From: Blautia wexlerae DSM 19850
Lineage (GTDB): Bacteria > Bacillota > Clostridia > Lachnospirales > Lachnospiraceae
Length of the DNA: 64,000 bases
Direction: 5' to 3'
Assembly (NCBI RefSeq): GCF_025148125.1
Contig: NZ_CP102267.1
Location: 3,234,501 to 3,298,500, forward strand
Shown here: in pieces, positions 27,495 through 37,787 of the stretch
How positions within the stretch are numbered: the first letter of the stretch is position 1
Layout of the letters: the number at the start of each line of letters is the position of its first letter
The notes under the pieces: model-generated
Told to the model about the DNA's origin: nothing
What the model saw: only the letters and a program-made list of their open reading frames with translations
Databases searched by the model: none
Program-made: the position numbers and the translations under genes

Positions 27495-27890
27495 TTAGAC
27501 TCTTCTGCGTTTTGGTGGGCGGCAACCGTTGTGTGGTACCGGAGTTACGTCGCGGATGCTTGTTACTTCCAGTCCGCAAGCCTGAAGGGCACGGATTGCA
27601 GCTTCACGTCCAGAACCTGGTCCTTTTACCATAACATCTACAGTTTTTAAACCATGAATAAGTGCAGCTTTTGTTGCAGTCTCAGCTGCCATCTGTGCTG
27701 CATAAGGAGTAGATTTTCTTGAACCTCTAAATCCAAGACCACCAGCACTTGCCCATGAAAGAGCGTTTCCTTCATTGTCAGTCAGAGTAACAATTGTATT
27801 GTTGAAAGAAGACTGAATATGTGCCTGTCCGTGTTCAACGTTTTTCTTGACACGACGTTTTGCAGTCGCTTTTTTAGTCACTTTAGCCAT
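27495..27890 (-). CDS. rpsK: Ribosomal protein uS11
   Basis: 131 residues. A basic start ([20 protein letters not shown]) and the conserved end [20 protein letters not shown] followed by [15 protein letters not shown]. It forms part of the 30S platform. It is preceded by a 160-bp spacer after rpsM and followed by rpsD. Confidence 0.97.
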   Translation of the reverse strand: MAKVTKKATAKRRVKKNVEHGQAHIQSSFNNTIVTLTDNEGNALSWASAGGLGFRGSRKSTPYAAQMAAETATKAALIHGLKTVDVMVKGPGSGREAAIRALQACGLEVTSIRDVTPVPHNGCRPPKRRRV

Positions 27891-28052
27891 TTTAAAACTA
27901 ACCTACACTTTCCTATTTATCAATCAAATATATGTTACAAGAAACACCATGTCCACTAAATTCATTTCCTCGCTTCGCTTGTCATTCATCAAGTGTCCAT
28001 GCAAGCTTCCTCATAAGATCAGCTTACGCTTATCAGATGTTTAAAGCTTTAT

Positions 28053-28421
28053 TTATTTCTTCTTATTAGCTACTGTTCTCTTAGGACCTTTACGTGTTCT
28101 GGCGTTGGTCTTAGTCTTCTGACCACGAACCGGAAGTCCTTTACGATGACGGATACCTCTGTAGCATCCGATTTCCTGCAGTCTCTTAATGTTGAGGGCG
28201 ATTTCTCTACGAAGGTCACCTTCTACTGTCATTGTTTCATCAATAACTGCGCTGAGTCTCTTTACTTCGTCATCAGTCAGATCTCTGACACGTGTGTCAG
28301 GATTAACCTCTGCCTTTGCAAGGATTTTGTCTGCGCTTGGTCTACCAATACCATAAATGTAGGTAAGACCGATTTCAATACGTTTTTCTCTTGGTAAGTC
28401 TACACCAGCTATACGAGCCAT
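28053..28421 (-). CDS. rpsM: Ribosomal protein uS13
   Basis: 122 residues: [20 protein letters not shown], then [19 protein letters not shown] and the basic tail [15 protein letters not shown]. It sits in the 30S head and contacts tRNA and the 50S subunit. GGAGG lies upstream of the ATG. A 320-bp structured spacer separates it from rpmJ. Confidence 0.97.
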   Translation of the reverse strand: MARIAGVDLPREKRIEIGLTYIYGIGRPSADKILAKAEVNPDTRVRDLTDDEVKRLSAVIDETMTVEGDLRREIALNIKRLQEIGCYRGIRHRKGLPVRGQKTKTNARTRKGPKRTVANKKK

Positions 28422-28742
28422 GTACTGTTTCCTCCATCTTCTACTTTGAAAGTCCTTAATGCCTGTACATCACTTACCCTCGCGAATTCTCTCACTCAAG
28501 TAAGGTGAAATGGGATGTATCGGACACATCACTTCCTTATTTCTCAGTTCCTAATTGGGGTGCCTCGGTAAAACACCCAGCTGCAATTGGCGAAAAGCAG
28601 CCTTTCCGAATTACTGCGGCCAACGGGCCAACGTTGCCTCTCGGTATTAGGCAATACATGCTAAAACTATCTTAACAGTCTGAACAACCCTTCCGGGCGT
28701 CTCACACTGCAGCCGCACGTTATACAAACTTTAAACCGTCAA
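28422..28742 (-). promoter_or_regulatory. Structured leader ahead of rpsM-rpsK-rpsD
   Basis: A 320-bp gene-free spacer inside the operon holds a row of hairpins: 28502-28538 (AAGG..CCTT), 28558-28578 (GGGTG..CACCC), 28580-28601 (GCTGC..GCAGC) and 28634-28654 (TTGCC..GGCAA). Two loops share UACCGAG on the RNA. The size, position and structure fit a ribosomal-protein leader, perhaps read by S4. I recall S4-type leaders being described in Clostridia but could not compare sequences. Confidence 0.55.
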
Positions 28743-28856
28743 TCAACCCTGACGCTGTTTGTGTTTTGGATTCTCACAGATTACTCTGATAGATCCTTTT
28801 CTTTTAATGATCTTGCATTTTTCGCAGATCGGCTTTACAGATGATCTTACTTTCAC
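28743..28856 (-). CDS. rpmJ: Ribosomal protein bL36
   Basis: 37 residues from a GTG at 28856 with AAGGAGG seven to eight bases upstream: [20 protein letters not shown], ending [12 protein letters not shown]. The zinc-type Cys3-His set is intact (CEKC, C, H). The longer frame to 28925 adds a translated leader and is not the start. Confidence 0.95.
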   Translation of the reverse strand: MKVRSSVKPICEKCKIIKRKGSIRVICENPKHKQRQG

Positions 28857-28938
28857 TGGAAATCCTCCTTCCGTAAATTCATTAAAATCTGCAGTTTTTT
28901 GAGCGCACAAATACATACTACTCACGCGTTCGGCTTAT

Positions 28939-28967
28939 ATACTATCACACCAAAATATAAAATGCAA
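28939..28967 (-). promoter_or_regulatory. Sigma-A promoter for rpmJ-rplQ
   Basis: On the minus strand TTGCAT (28962-28967), a 17-base spacer and TAGTAT (28939-28944) lie about 80 bp before the rpmJ start. With the terminator after infA it makes rpmJ-rplQ a separate transcription unit. The -35 is identical to that of rpsJ. Confidence 0.7.
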
Positions 28968-29038
28968 GCACTTTTTTGAATAAAATCACATTTTTTCATT
29001 TTCTCCCCCATTCCCGCCTAATCATCCATCTATAAAAA

Positions 29039-29122
29039 CTAGTACATCGTTTTCGAAATAACTATACCACTCACTTGTCTGCGAATCCGATTGCACAGGT
29101 CTAAAAGCCTCAGCGTAGCTAG
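29039..29122. repeat. Half copy of the TACATCG palindromic element between CTAG sites
   Basis: Positions 29043-29118 match, by eye without mismatch, the reverse complement of the right half of the element at 48345-48501. It is flanked on both sides by CTAG (29039-29042, 29119-29122). It lies between the rpmJ promoter and the infA terminator. Confidence 0.75.
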
Positions 29123-29136
29123 TTTTAATATCTATT

Positions 29137-29157
29137 CTGGAGCATGTTTGAAAAATC
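29137..29157 (+). repeat. Solitary IS5-like terminal repeat
   Basis: CTGGAGCATGTTTGAAAAAT matches the end of the IS at 47302 with two changes. There is no partner end close by. Confidence 0.5.
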
Positions 29158-29187
29158 ACAGCTAAACCTTCCCACTGCCAACACACA

Positions 29188-29401
29188 GCGTATAAAAATA
29201 ATTCATTTCATGTGCATTTGCAGGCATCTTAGATATTCTTAGGCGAAAAAAATCTGCGTTATGAGCCGACTGCCTCACTGTCTGAGCGAAGTTTGCAACG
29301 GAGCGAGTTTGATAAGGCGGCTCATGCCTTTAGCAGATTTTTTTCACCTTAGAATATCTTAGATGCCGAAACCGCACATGAAATGAATTATTTTTATATG
29401 C
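29188..29401. repeat. 214-bp long palindromic element in the infA-rpmJ spacer
   Basis: The ends are inverted: GCGTATAAAAATAATTCATT on the left and the matching AATGAATTATTTTTATATGC on the right. Further complementary blocks continue inward (GGCATCTTAGATATTCTTAG with CTTAGAATATCTTAGATGCC, and AAATCTGC..GAGCCG with CGGCTC..GCAGATTT). Almost the whole element can fold as one hairpin. It has no gene. Confidence 0.75.
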
Positions 29402-29415
29402 GTCCCTTCTGGCAC

Positions 29416-29447
29416 AAAAAAAGAGAACCAGATCCCTCCAGCTCTCT
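29416..29447 (-). terminator. Terminator after infA
   Basis: On the minus strand AGAGAGC pairs with GTTCTCT (one G-U) and is followed by seven T, 36 bases after the infA stop. It ends the rpsJ-infA transcript. Confidence 0.75.
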
Positions 29448-29482
29448 TTCTCATCACTGCACCAACTGCAGTCCAATATTTC

Positions 29483-29701
29483 TTACTTATCTCTCCAGAT
29501 AATCCTGCCCTTAGACAGATCATACGGAGACAGTTCAATCGTAACTTTATCTCCAGGAAGAATACGAATAAAATTCATACGTAACTTACCACTGATATGT
29601 GCAAGCACCACATGTTTGTTCTCCAGTTCCACTTTAAACATCGCATTAGGCAGCTTTTCCAGAACAGTGCCTTCCACTTCGATTACATCTGCTTTTGACA
29701 T
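29483..29701 (-). CDS. infA: Translation initiation factor IF-1
   Basis: 72 residues, the standard length. OB-fold sequence: [20 protein letters not shown], then [20 protein letters not shown], ending GRIIWRDK. It binds the 30S A site during initiation with IF-2 and IF-3. Last gene of the long rpsJ transcript, 26 bases after map. Confidence 0.97.
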   Translation of the reverse strand: MSKADVIEVEGTVLEKLPNAMFKVELENKHVVLAHISGKLRMNFIRILPGDKVTIELSPYDLSKGRIIWRDK

Positions 29702-29726
29702 TTTAAACCTCCTGTATGTCGTCCAA

Positions 29727-30482
29727 TTATTTCGTAAGAGTCAGAATCTCCGGATCTCCGTCTGTAATAAGAATCGTATTCTCATAATGAGCAGAAAGAG
29801 AACCATCCATAGTTACAACAGTCCACTCATCATCCAGCCATGCCACATCTGCACGTCCCAGATTGATCATAGGCTCTACAGCAAGTGTCATACCCGGCAT
29901 CAGACGAACTCCTCTTCGCTTCTGCGGAAAATTCGGGATCTGCGGATCCTCATGAAGGTGAGTGCCGATTCCATGTCCAACCAGGTCGCGGACAATCCCA
30001 TAATGATATTTGGCAGCATGAGCACCGATTGCCTTGGAAATATCATTCAGATGATTTCCCGCACGTGCGGCCTTGAGTCCCTCAAAGAAACACTCTCTGG
30101 TCACATCCATCAGCTTACGTGCCTGCGGTGAAACTTCACCGACAGCATAAGTCCTCGCTGCATCAGAATGATACCCCTTATAAATAAGACCGGCATCAAT
30201 CTTTACAAGATCTCCCTCCTGAATGATCTTCTCTTCAGACGGGATCCCATGAACTACCTCATCATTCAGACTGATACAGAATGACGCCGGAAACCCTCCG
30301 TAGTTCAGGAAATTCGGGATGCATCCCAGATCACGTATCATCTGTTCTCCGATACGGTCAATCTCCTTTGTGCTCACTCCCGGTTTAATGTAAGGGATCA
30401 GACCATCATGCACTTTTTCAAGCAGATGACCTGCCTCCCTCATAAGTTCAATTTCATGTTCTGTCTTGATAGAAACCGACAT
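29727..30482 (-). CDS. map: Methionine aminopeptidase, type I
   Basis: 251 residues. The metal ligands appear in order: [20 protein letters not shown] (two Asp), [18 protein letters not shown] (His), [10 protein letters not shown] (Glu) and [11 protein letters not shown] (Glu). It removes initiator Met from nascent proteins. It sits between adk and infA, the usual Firmicute order. Confidence 0.96.
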   Translation of the reverse strand: MSVSIKTEHEIELMREAGHLLEKVHDGLIPYIKPGVSTKEIDRIGEQMIRDLGCIPNFLNYGGFPASFCISLNDEVVHGIPSEEKIIQEGDLVKIDAGLIYKGYHSDAARTYAVGEVSPQARKLMDVTRECFFEGLKAARAGNHLNDISKAIGAHAAKYHYGIVRDLVGHGIGTHLHEDPQIPNFPQKRRGVRLMPGMTLAVEPMINLGRADVAWLDDEWTVVTMDGSLSAHYENTILITDGDPEILTLTK

Positions 30483-30514
30483 TTTACCTCCAGATGGTGT
30501 TTAAAAACACCCAA

Positions 30515-31162
<648 letters not shown>

Positions 31163-31228
31163 TTATACCCTCCGTTTTCTTTTTTAGCAAATCAAGGCTG
31201 TGATGCCATGCACCACAACCTCTCATTT

Positions 31229-32545
31229 TTAATTGTTCAGAAAGCCTTTGTAATTACGTACGAGAAGCTGTGACTCAATCTGTTTCACAGTTTCGAGGAT
31301 AACACCAACAATAATGATGATAGATGTACCACCGAATGAAACATTCGCTCCGAATACACCATTAAAGATGAACGGAATCACGCACACAATGATAAGACCT
31401 ACTGCACCTATAAATATAATATAATTTAAGATATTAGTCAAATAGTCTGACGTAGGTTTTCCAGGACGAATACCCGGAATAAATCCACCCTGCTTTTTGA
31501 TATTATCTGCAACTTCCAGAGGATTGAATGTAATGGAAGTGTAGAAATATGCAAAGAAAACACAAAGTACGATGTAAAGAATCAATCCCCATGTATACTG
31601 GAGCTGTTTCGGATTACACCAGTTATTGGAAGAAAGACCACGAATAATCTCACTTCCGATTCCTGTACCATTACCTTTTCCTGTTAACTGCGCAATGACA
31701 GCCGGGAAAGACATAATGGAGGATGCAAAGATTACCGGGATAACACCGGCGGTGTTAACCTTCAGCGGAATATTGGTGGACTGACCGCCCATCAGCTTTC
31801 TTCCAACCATTTTCTTGGAATACTGAACCGGAATTCTTCTCTCTGCTCCGTTAAGGATAAGTACCAGAACTACTACCAGAAGAATAACGGCTGCAATGAT
31901 CAGTCCTGCAAGAGTACCCTTTGCAATTGTTTTTCCTTTAATAAAGTTCTCATACAGTAATGTCAGGTCGCTTGGTACTCTGGAAATGATATTAATGGTA
32001 AGTACGATGGAAATACCATTTCCAACGCCTTTTTCCGTAATACGCTCACCGAGCCACATCAGCATAGCTGAACCGGCTGTAAGGCAGGCAACAACTACAA
32101 CACCTTTAAAGAAGTCCAGATTCGGAATCATACCCTGACGTCCGAATCCGATTGCCATTGCGATTGACTCAAATAAAGCAAGACCTACGGTCACATAACG
32201 TGTGATCGCAGTCATCTTCTTTCTTCCCTCTTCACCATCTCTCTGCATTTCTTCCAGTGCCGGAATTGCAATAGTAAGAAGCTGAATGATAATGGAAGAT
32301 GTAATATATGGTGTGATGTTTAATGCGAAAATTGACATTCTTTCAAATGAACCACCGGTAAATGCATCAAAGAAATTGAATGCATCACCGGCATTGCTGC
32401 TGAACCACTGTTTGAAGAAATCACTGTCAACTCCCGGTACCGGAATCTGGCAGCCGATACGGATGATAAAAATCATCCATATCAGATACAACAGCTTGCG
32501 TCTCATTTCTTTCACTCTAAAAACATTTTTAAGAGTTTCAAACAT
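31229..32545 (-). CDS. secY: Preprotein translocase subunit SecY
   Basis: 438 residues with ten predicted membrane helices. The start [20 protein letters not shown], the plug region GGSFERMSIFALNITPYITS and the cytoplasmic loop RRIPVQYSKKMVG are all typical. It forms the SecYEG channel. Its ATG overlaps the rplO stop by one base (TAATG), so translation is coupled. Confidence 0.97.
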   Translation of the reverse strand: MFETLKNVFRVKEMRRKLLYLIWMIFIIRIGCQIPVPGVDSDFFKQWFSSNAGDAFNFFDAFTGGSFERMSIFALNITPYITSSIIIQLLTIAIPALEEMQRDGEEGRKKMTAITRYVTVGLALFESIAMAIGFGRQGMIPNLDFFKGVVVVACLTAGSAMLMWLGERITEKGVGNGISIVLTINIISRVPSDLTLLYENFIKGKTIAKGTLAGLIIAAVILLVVVLVLILNGAERRIPVQYSKKMVGRKLMGGQSTNIPLKVNTAGVIPVIFASSIMSFPAVIAQLTGKGNGTGIGSEIIRGLSSNNWCNPKQLQYTWGLILYIVLCVFFAYFYTSITFNPLEVADNIKKQGGFIPGIRPGKPTSDYLTNILNYIIFIGAVGLIIVCVIPFIFNGVFGANVSFGGTSIIIIVGVILETVKQIESQLLVRNYKGFLNN

Positions 32546-32985
32546 TAGATCACCTCTACTGTACCACCAGCAGCTTCAATTTTTGATTTTGCAGTCTCGC
32601 TGACAGCATTTACTTTGACATTAAGTTTCTTTGTCAGCTCACCGTTTCCAAGAATTTTAACGCCATCAGCGATCTTGGAGATTGCACCGCTTGCAAGTAA
32701 GCTTTCTGCTGTAACTTCTGCACCATCTTCAAAACGGTTCAGTACGTCAACGTTGATTGCAATAATCTCTTTTGTATTTCTGTTTTTGAATCCTCTCTTA
32801 GGCAGACGTCTGTATAAAGGCATCTGACCACCTTCAAATCCCGGTTTCTTGTGACCGGAACGAGCTAACTGTCCTTTGTGTCCTTTACCGGCTGTTTTAC
32901 CGTTTCCAGAACCATGTCCACGGCCTCTTCTGAAGTTATCGCTGTGCTTAGAACCTTCTGCTGGTCTTAAGTTTGATAATTCCAT
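32545..32985 (-). CDS. rplO: Ribosomal protein uL15
   Basis: 146 residues: [20 protein letters not shown], then the Gly-rich [18 protein letters not shown] that reaches into 23S rRNA. The C-terminal domain ends [17 protein letters not shown]. It lies directly before secY, as in the spc operon. Confidence 0.97.
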   Translation of the reverse strand: MELSNLRPAEGSKHSDNFRRGRGHGSGNGKTAGKGHKGQLARSGHKKPGFEGGQMPLYRRLPKRGFKNRNTKEIIAINVDVLNRFEDGAEVTAESLLASGAISKIADGVKILGNGELTKKLNVKVNAVSETAKSKIEAAGGTVEVI

Positions 32986-33128
32986 GTTGGCACCTCCTTA
33001 TTATTATTTCAAATCTATAAGTTCAGATTGTATTGTGTCTGAATATGTTTCTGTATGCTCCTGCCATTCTCTGCGAATAACAGGTTCATATCAGATCCAT
33101 ATCAGAATTCTCTCTGGTTAAATCGCAA

Positions 33129-33311
33129 TTAAGCTTCTTCAACCTTTACCAGGTGCTGTACCTGCTGAATCATTCCTCTTGTTGCTGCGTTATCCGGCAT
33201 TTCAACTGTTTTGTGCATTTTTGTAAGACCCATAGCTGCAACAGTTTTTTTGTGTTTCGGAACTGCACCAATAGGAGATTTTACTAATGTAACTTTTAAT
33301 GTGTTTGCCAT
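33129..33311 (-). CDS. rpmD: Ribosomal protein uL30
   Basis: 60 residues, the usual size: ANTLKVTLVKSPIGAVPKHK, then MGLTKMHKTVEMPDN. Member of the 50S subunit. It lies 15 bp after rpsE. A 140-bp spacer without clear features separates it from rplO. Confidence 0.96.
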   Translation of the reverse strand: MANTLKVTLVKSPIGAVPKHKKTVAAMGLTKMHKTVEMPDNAATRGMIQQVQHLVKVEEA

Positions 33312-33326
33312 TTTTGTATTTCCTCC

Positions 33327-33836
33327 TTAAGCCAGAATCTCATCAACAGATTTTCCGCGAAGTCTAGCAACTTCTTCCGGAGTTTTTAACTGTCTTAAGC
33401 CTTCGATTGTTGCAAGAACAACGTTCTGTTTGTTTCTGGATCCCATACATTTTGTACGGATGTTTTTGATACCAGCTAACTCGATTACCGCACGGGCAGG
33501 ACCGCCGGCGATAACTCCAGTACCTTCCGGAGCTCTCTTCAGAAGCATTTCAGCGCTTCCGTATTTTCCAACGAAGTCATGTGTAATAGAGTTGTTTTCG
33601 TCTCTTGCTACTGTTACTAATTTCTTAATAGCATCCTCTTTTCCTTTGCGGATCGCTTCAGGAATTTCGGCTGCTTTACCTAAACCTGCACCAACGTGTC
33701 CGTTGCCGTCACCTACAACAACTAAAGCTGTGAAACGGAAGTTACGACCACCTTTAACAACCTTGGTAACACGCTTGATTGATACTACTTTATCTTCTAA
33801 TTCTAACTGACTAGCATCAATAAGATTACGTTTCAT
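33327..33836 (-). CDS. rpsE: Ribosomal protein uS5
   Basis: 169 residues. The dsRNA-binding-like N-terminal domain reads [20 protein letters not shown], then [20 protein letters not shown]. The C-terminal domain has [20 protein letters not shown]. It supports decoding accuracy in the 30S subunit. It lies 18 bp after rplR. Confidence 0.97.
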   Translation of the reverse strand: MKRNLIDASQLELEDKVVSIKRVTKVVKGGRNFRFTALVVVGDGNGHVGAGLGKAAEIPEAIRKGKEDAIKKLVTVARDENNSITHDFVGKYGSAEMLLKRAPEGTGVIAGGPARAVIELAGIKNIRTKCMGSRNKQNVVLATIEGLRQLKTPEEVARLRGKSVDEILA

Positions 33837-33854
33837 GTGTTTCGCTCCTCCTTA

Positions 33855-34223
33855 TTAGAATTTCAGCCCAGCTTCTCTTGCTGCGTCTGCCAGTGCTTTA
33901 ACTTTACCGTGGTAGATATAGCCTCCTCTGTCGAAAACAACGCTTTCGATGCCAGCTTCAACAGCTTTCTTACCAATAACGGTTCCTAAATGTGCAGCAG
34001 CTGCTACATCATCAGTGTTCTCTAACTCAGCTCTTACTTCTTTCTGAAGAGTAGAAGCAGATACTAAAGTTTTTCCTACAGTGTCATCAATGATCTGAGC
34101 ATAAATATGCTTGTTGGAACGAAATACTGCTAAACGTGGTGTTGTTGCAGTTCCGTTTAAATGATGACGTAATCTTCTATGCTTATTCTCACGAATTTTC
34201 GCTCTAGATGCCTTATTTACCAT
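33855..34223 (-). CDS. rplR: Ribosomal protein uL18
   Basis: 122 residues: the basic start [39 protein letters not shown] and [19 protein letters not shown]. It binds 5S rRNA in the central protuberance. It sits between rplF and rpsE. Confidence 0.97.
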   Translation of the reverse strand: MVNKASRAKIRENKHRRLRHHLNGTATTPRLAVFRSNKHIYAQIIDDTVGKTLVSASTLQKEVRAELENTDDVAAAAHLGTVIGKKAVEAGIESVVFDRGGYIYHGKVKALADAAREAGLKF

Positions 34224-34240
34224 TTTCTCACCCTCCTGAA

Positions 34241-34780
34241 TTATTTCTTACCAGTCTTACCAACTTTACGTCTGATAACTTCATCAACATACTTAATACC
34301 TTTACCTTTGTATGGCTCAGGTCTTCTCTTGTCTCTGATCTCAGCTGCAAACTGGCCGACTTTTTCTTTGCTGATACCGGATACGATAATCTTGTTACCA
34401 TCTACTTTGGTTTCGATTCCGTCTGGATCTTCCATTTCTACCGGATGAGAATATCCAAGGCTAAGCACAAGCTTTTTGCCCTGTTTTGCTGCTTTATAAC
34501 CTACACCGTTAACTTCAAGCTCTTTTGTATAGCCTTCGCTTACACCAACAACCATGTTGTGGATCAAGCTTCTTGTTAAACCGTGAAGAGATTTCATTTT
34601 CTTTAAGTCGTTTGGTCTGGATACTACTACATGACCATCTTCAACTTTGATTTCCATTTCTGTAGGAAGTGCTCTTTCGAGAGTTCCTTTTGGTCCTTTT
34701 ACAGTTACTACGTTGCCTTCAGCGACAGTTACTTCTACGCCTGCAGGAATAGCAACCGGAAGTCTACCAATTCGTGACAT
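34241..34780 (-). CDS. rplF: Ribosomal protein uL6
   Basis: 179 residues made of two repeated alpha/beta domains: [20 protein letters not shown] at the start and the signature [20 protein letters not shown] at the end. 50S protein near the factor-binding site. Confidence 0.97.
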   Translation of the reverse strand: MSRIGRLPVAIPAGVEVTVAEGNVVTVKGPKGTLERALPTEMEIKVEDGHVVVSRPNDLKKMKSLHGLTRSLIHNMVVGVSEGYTKELEVNGVGYKAAKQGKKLVLSLGYSHPVEMEDPDGIETKVDGNKIIVSGISKEKVGQFAAEIRDKRRPEPYKGKGIKYVDEVIRRKVGKTGKK

Positions 34781-34868
34781 ATGTTTGTCCTCCTTACTTA
34801 GATTATCGGAGAGGATGTTTCATCCTCTCTGTTTTCAGTTTGTTCTCTATAAAAAATCTTGGTTCAAA

Positions 34869-35270
34869 TTACCAAACGAATGCTAATACTTCGCCGCCAA
34901 CCTGAAGTTTACGAGCTTCTTTATCAGTAATAACACCTTTGTTTGTAGAAAGAATTGCGATTCCAAGTCCACCAAGAACTTTTGGAAGCTGATCCTTACC
35001 TGCGTAGATACGAAGACCAGGTTTGGAGATTCTCTTTAAACCAGTGATGATTTTTTCGTTTTTGTCTTCACCGTATTTCAGTGTGATATGAAGAGTTTTA
35101 ACAACTCCGTCTTCAACTAAATCATATTTTGCAATATATCCTTCATCAACAAGGATGTTAGCAATTGCAGTTTTCATTTTGGATGCCGGAACATCTACTG
35201 TGTCATGTTTTGCAGTGTTTGCGTTACGGATTCTTGTAAGCATATCTGCGATTGGATCGCTCATTGTCAT
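34869..35270 (-). CDS. rpsH: Ribosomal protein uS8
   Basis: 133 residues: [20 protein letters not shown], then the family end [20 protein letters not shown]. It binds the central domain of 16S rRNA and in E. coli represses the spc operon. The start has AGGAGG; an in-frame ATG two codons later is also possible. Confidence 0.97.
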   Translation of the reverse strand: MTMSDPIADMLTRIRNANTAKHDTVDVPASKMKTAIANILVDEGYIAKYDLVEDGVVKTLHITLKYGEDKNEKIITGLKRISKPGLRIYAGKDQLPKVLGGLGIAILSTNKGVITDKEARKLQVGGEVLAFVW

Positions 35271-35413
35271 GTTAGTTTCCTCCTGTTATTCAGACTTTAC
35301 ATGTGCATATATATTAATTGTTTACATTGTTACCTGTTTTATCATAAATCTCGTTTGGACATATGATCGGACTGATAAATCAGCCGATCGTTTATTTTAT
35401 TTAAATCCGGTTC

Positions 35414-35599
35414 CTACCAGGAAGCCTTCTTAACACCCGGGATCTGTCCCTTGTAAGCTAATTCACGGAAGCAGATTCTGCAGATTCCGTACTTTCTTAA
35501 AACAGAATGTGGACGTCCACAAATATTGCAACGTGTATATTCTCTTGTGGAGAATTTCTGTTTACGCTGCTGTTTGATTTTCATTGCTGTTTTAGCCAT
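35414..35599 (-). CDS. rpsZ: Ribosomal protein uS14, zinc type
   Basis: 61 residues, the short zinc-binding form: [20 protein letters not shown] gives two CxxC pairs, then [18 protein letters not shown]. It lies in the 30S head, between rplE and rpsH. Confidence 0.97.
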   Translation of the reverse strand: MAKTAMKIKQQRKQKFSTREYTRCNICGRPHSVLRKYGICRICFRELAYKGQIPGVKKASW

Positions 35600-35614
35600 G
35601 AATCGTTCCTCCTA

Positions 35615-36154
35615 TTATTTTGCAAACGGCATATTGAATAATGTCAGTAATTCACGAGCTTCTTCATCAGTCTTAGCTGTAGTAACGAAGATGATGTCCA
35701 TACCTCTTACTTTGTCAACTTTGTCATATTCAACTTCCGGGAAGATCAGCTGCTCTTTGATACCCAGAGCGTAGTTTCCACGACCATCGAATGCGTTCGG
35801 GTTAACACCACGGAAGTCACGTACACGAGGAAGTGCAAGGTTGATCAGACGATCAGCGAACTCGTACATTTTTTCTCCTCTTAATGTAACTTTACAACCG
35901 ATCGGCATACCCTCTCTGATTTTAAAGTTAGCGACAGATTTTTTAGCTTTAGTAGCGATTGCTTTCTGTCCTGTGATAAGTTCCATATCTGCGATTGCAG
36001 CATCAAGAAGCTTAGCGTTTTCTTTGGCTTCACCAACACCCATATTGATTACGATCTTGTCGAGTTTTGGCACTTCCATAACATTTTTGTATCCAAATTT
36101 TTTGGTCATGGCATCCATGATCTCATTTTTGTACATTTCTTTTAATCTACTCAC
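35615..36154 (-). CDS. rplE: Ribosomal protein uL5
   Basis: 179 residues: [20 protein letters not shown], then the conserved [20 protein letters not shown] and [20 protein letters not shown]. It binds 5S rRNA and contacts P-site tRNA. Confidence 0.97.
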   Translation of the reverse strand: MSRLKEMYKNEIMDAMTKKFGYKNVMEVPKLDKIVINMGVGEAKENAKLLDAAIADMELITGQKAIATKAKKSVANFKIREGMPIGCKVTLRGEKMYEFADRLINLALPRVRDFRGVNPNAFDGRGNYALGIKEQLIFPEVEYDKVDKVRGMDIIFVTTAKTDEEARELLTLFNMPFAK

Positions 36155-36175
36155 TTGTCATGCCTCCTCTCTTAA

Positions 36176-36487
36176 TTAATCGATAACCTTACCGGTCTTT
36201 TTAGCAACGCGGACTTTTTTGTCGCCGTCCATCTGGAATCCTACTCTTGTAGCCTGTCCATCAACAACCAGCATAACGTTGGAGATGTGCAGTGGAGCTT
36301 CTTTTGTAATGATTCCGCCCTGCTGATTTGCAGCAGATGGTTTGCTGTGTTTTGTAACTTTGTTGATATTCTCAACAACAACGGTATTGTCTTTTGCGTT
36401 AACTGCAAGGACTTTACCCTCTTTGCCATTATCTTTACCAGCGATAACTTTTACAGTATCACCTTTTTTAATTTTCATAGCTGACAT
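36176..36487 (-). CDS. rplX: Ribosomal protein uL24
   Basis: 103 residues with the KOW motif [20 protein letters not shown] near the N-terminus. It initiates 50S assembly. The ATG at 36487 has AGGAGGG six to seven bases upstream and is preferred to the in-frame ATG at 36478. Confidence 0.96.
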   Translation of the reverse strand: MSAMKIKKGDTVKVIAGKDNGKEGKVLAVNAKDNTVVVENINKVTKHSKPSAANQQGGIITKEAPLHISNVMLVVDGQATRVGFQMDGDKKVRVAKKTGKVID

Positions 36488-36498
36488 TAGGCACCCTC

Positions 36499-36867
36499 CT
36501 ATAATACTTCCGGAGCTAAGGAAACGATCTTCATGAATTTCTTTTCACGAAGCTCTCTGGCAACTGGTCCAAAGATACGTGTTCCTCTCGGAGTTAAGTC
36601 GTCTTTAATGATTACGGCAGCATTTTCATCGAAACGGATGTAAGATCCGTCTTTACGACGAGCGCCTTTTTTAGTTCTAACTACAACAGCTTTTACAACG
36701 TCACCTTTTTTAACAACGCCGCCTGGTGTTGCATCTTTAACAGTAGCAACGATTGTATCGCCAATGCTTGCATATCTTCTTGTAGAGCCGCCCATAACAC
36801 GAATACAAAGGATTTCTTTTGCACCAGTGTTGTCGGCAACTTTCAGTCTAGTTTCCTGCTGGATCAT
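36499..36867 (-). CDS. rplN: Ribosomal protein uL14
   Basis: 122 residues: [20 protein letters not shown], then [18 protein letters not shown] sequence (here [20 protein letters not shown]) and the end [13 protein letters not shown]. 50S protein at the subunit interface. Confidence 0.97.
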   Translation of the reverse strand: MIQQETRLKVADNTGAKEILCIRVMGGSTRRYASIGDTIVATVKDATPGGVVKKGDVVKAVVVRTKKGARRKDGSYIRFDENAAVIIKDDLTPRGTRIFGPVARELREKKFMKIVSLAPEVL

Positions 36868-36880
36868 ACTGGTTTCCTCC

Positions 36881-37135
36881 TTATTTAACTTTCTCTACGA
36901 TTTCAACCAGTCTCCATCTTTTATCCTTGGATAACGGTCTGGTTTCCATAACTTTTACGGTATCACCGATATTGCACTCATTGTTTTCGTCATGAGCTTT
37001 TAATTTATATGTTCTCTTCACGATCTTTTTGTAAAGAGGATGTTTTACATGGTCTTCAATAGCAACTACAATGGTCTTGTCCATCTTATTGCTGACAACC
37101 TTACCCACGCGGGTTTTTCTCAGATTTCTTTCCAC
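36881..37135 (-). CDS. rpsQ: Ribosomal protein uS17
   Basis: 84 residues with OB fold: [20 protein letters not shown], then [20 protein letters not shown] and a final EIVEKVK. It binds 16S rRNA early. It lies between rpmC and rplN. Confidence 0.97.
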   Translation of the reverse strand: MERNLRKTRVGKVVSNKMDKTIVVAIEDHVKHPLYKKIVKRTYKLKAHDENNECNIGDTVKVMETRPLSKDKRWRLVEIVEKVK

Positions 37136-37150
37136 GATAGTTTCCTCCTA

Positions 37151-37360
37151 TTATTTGGAAGCGTTAGCCTGCTCAGTAATTACTGTCTGGATTCTTGCAA
37201 TGTTCTTGCGAACCTCTTTAATGCGGCTTGTATTCTCTAATTGATTAGTTGCATTCTGAAATCTCAGATTGAAAAGTTCTTTTTTAGCAGCTACTAATTC
37301 TTCATTTAATTCTGCAGCTGATTTTGCCTTTAAATCTTCCACGAATTTATTAATTTTCAC
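37151..37360 (-). CDS. rpmC: Ribosomal protein uL29
   Basis: 69 residues from the GTG at 37360 ([20 protein letters not shown]). An earlier in-frame GTG at 37369 is possible, but the family begins at MKINKF and the GGCGGTGA site fits the later start. The two-helix protein ends [19 protein letters not shown]. It sits at the exit tunnel. The start overlaps the rplP stop. Confidence 0.94.
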   Translation of the reverse strand: MKINKFVEDLKAKSAAELNEELVAAKKELFNLRFQNATNQLENTSRIKEVRKNIARIQTVITEQANASK

Positions 37361-37787
37361 TGTTATCACCGCCTTCTAAGTCTGCACGAGAAACGATTTT
37401 ACATTTACATGGTAACTTGTGCATCGCAAGACGTAATGCTTCACGAGCGATTTCCTCGGAAACGCCTGCGATTTCGAACATTACACGTCCTGGCTTAACA
37501 ACTGCTACCCAGTATTCGAGAGCACCTTTTCCGGAACCCATTCGTGTTTCTGCTGGTTTCGCTGTTACTGGTTTATCTGGGAAAATCTTGATCCAAACCT
37601 GACCACCACGTTTGATATAACGAGTCATAGCAACACGGGCTGCTTCGATCTGGTTGGAACGGATCCAACACGGTTCGGTTGCAACAAGTCCGAATTCACC
37701 ATAATTGATCTTATTACCTCTAAGGGCTTTTCCTCTCATGGAGCCACGGAATTGTTTACGACGTTTTACTCTTTTTGGCATTAACAT
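37350..37787 (-). CDS. rplP: Ribosomal protein uL16
   Basis: 145 residues: [20 protein letters not shown], then the conserved GKPVTAKP-like segment [20 protein letters not shown] and [18 protein letters not shown]. It organises the A-site tRNA cleft of the 50S subunit. Its ATG overlaps the rpsC stop by one base. Confidence 0.97.
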   Translation of the reverse strand: MLMPKRVKRRKQFRGSMRGKALRGNKINYGEFGLVATEPCWIRSNQIEAARVAMTRYIKRGGQVWIKIFPDKPVTAKPAETRMGSGKGALEYWVAVVKPGRVMFEIAGVSEEIAREALRLAMHKLPCKCKIVSRADLEGGDNSEN

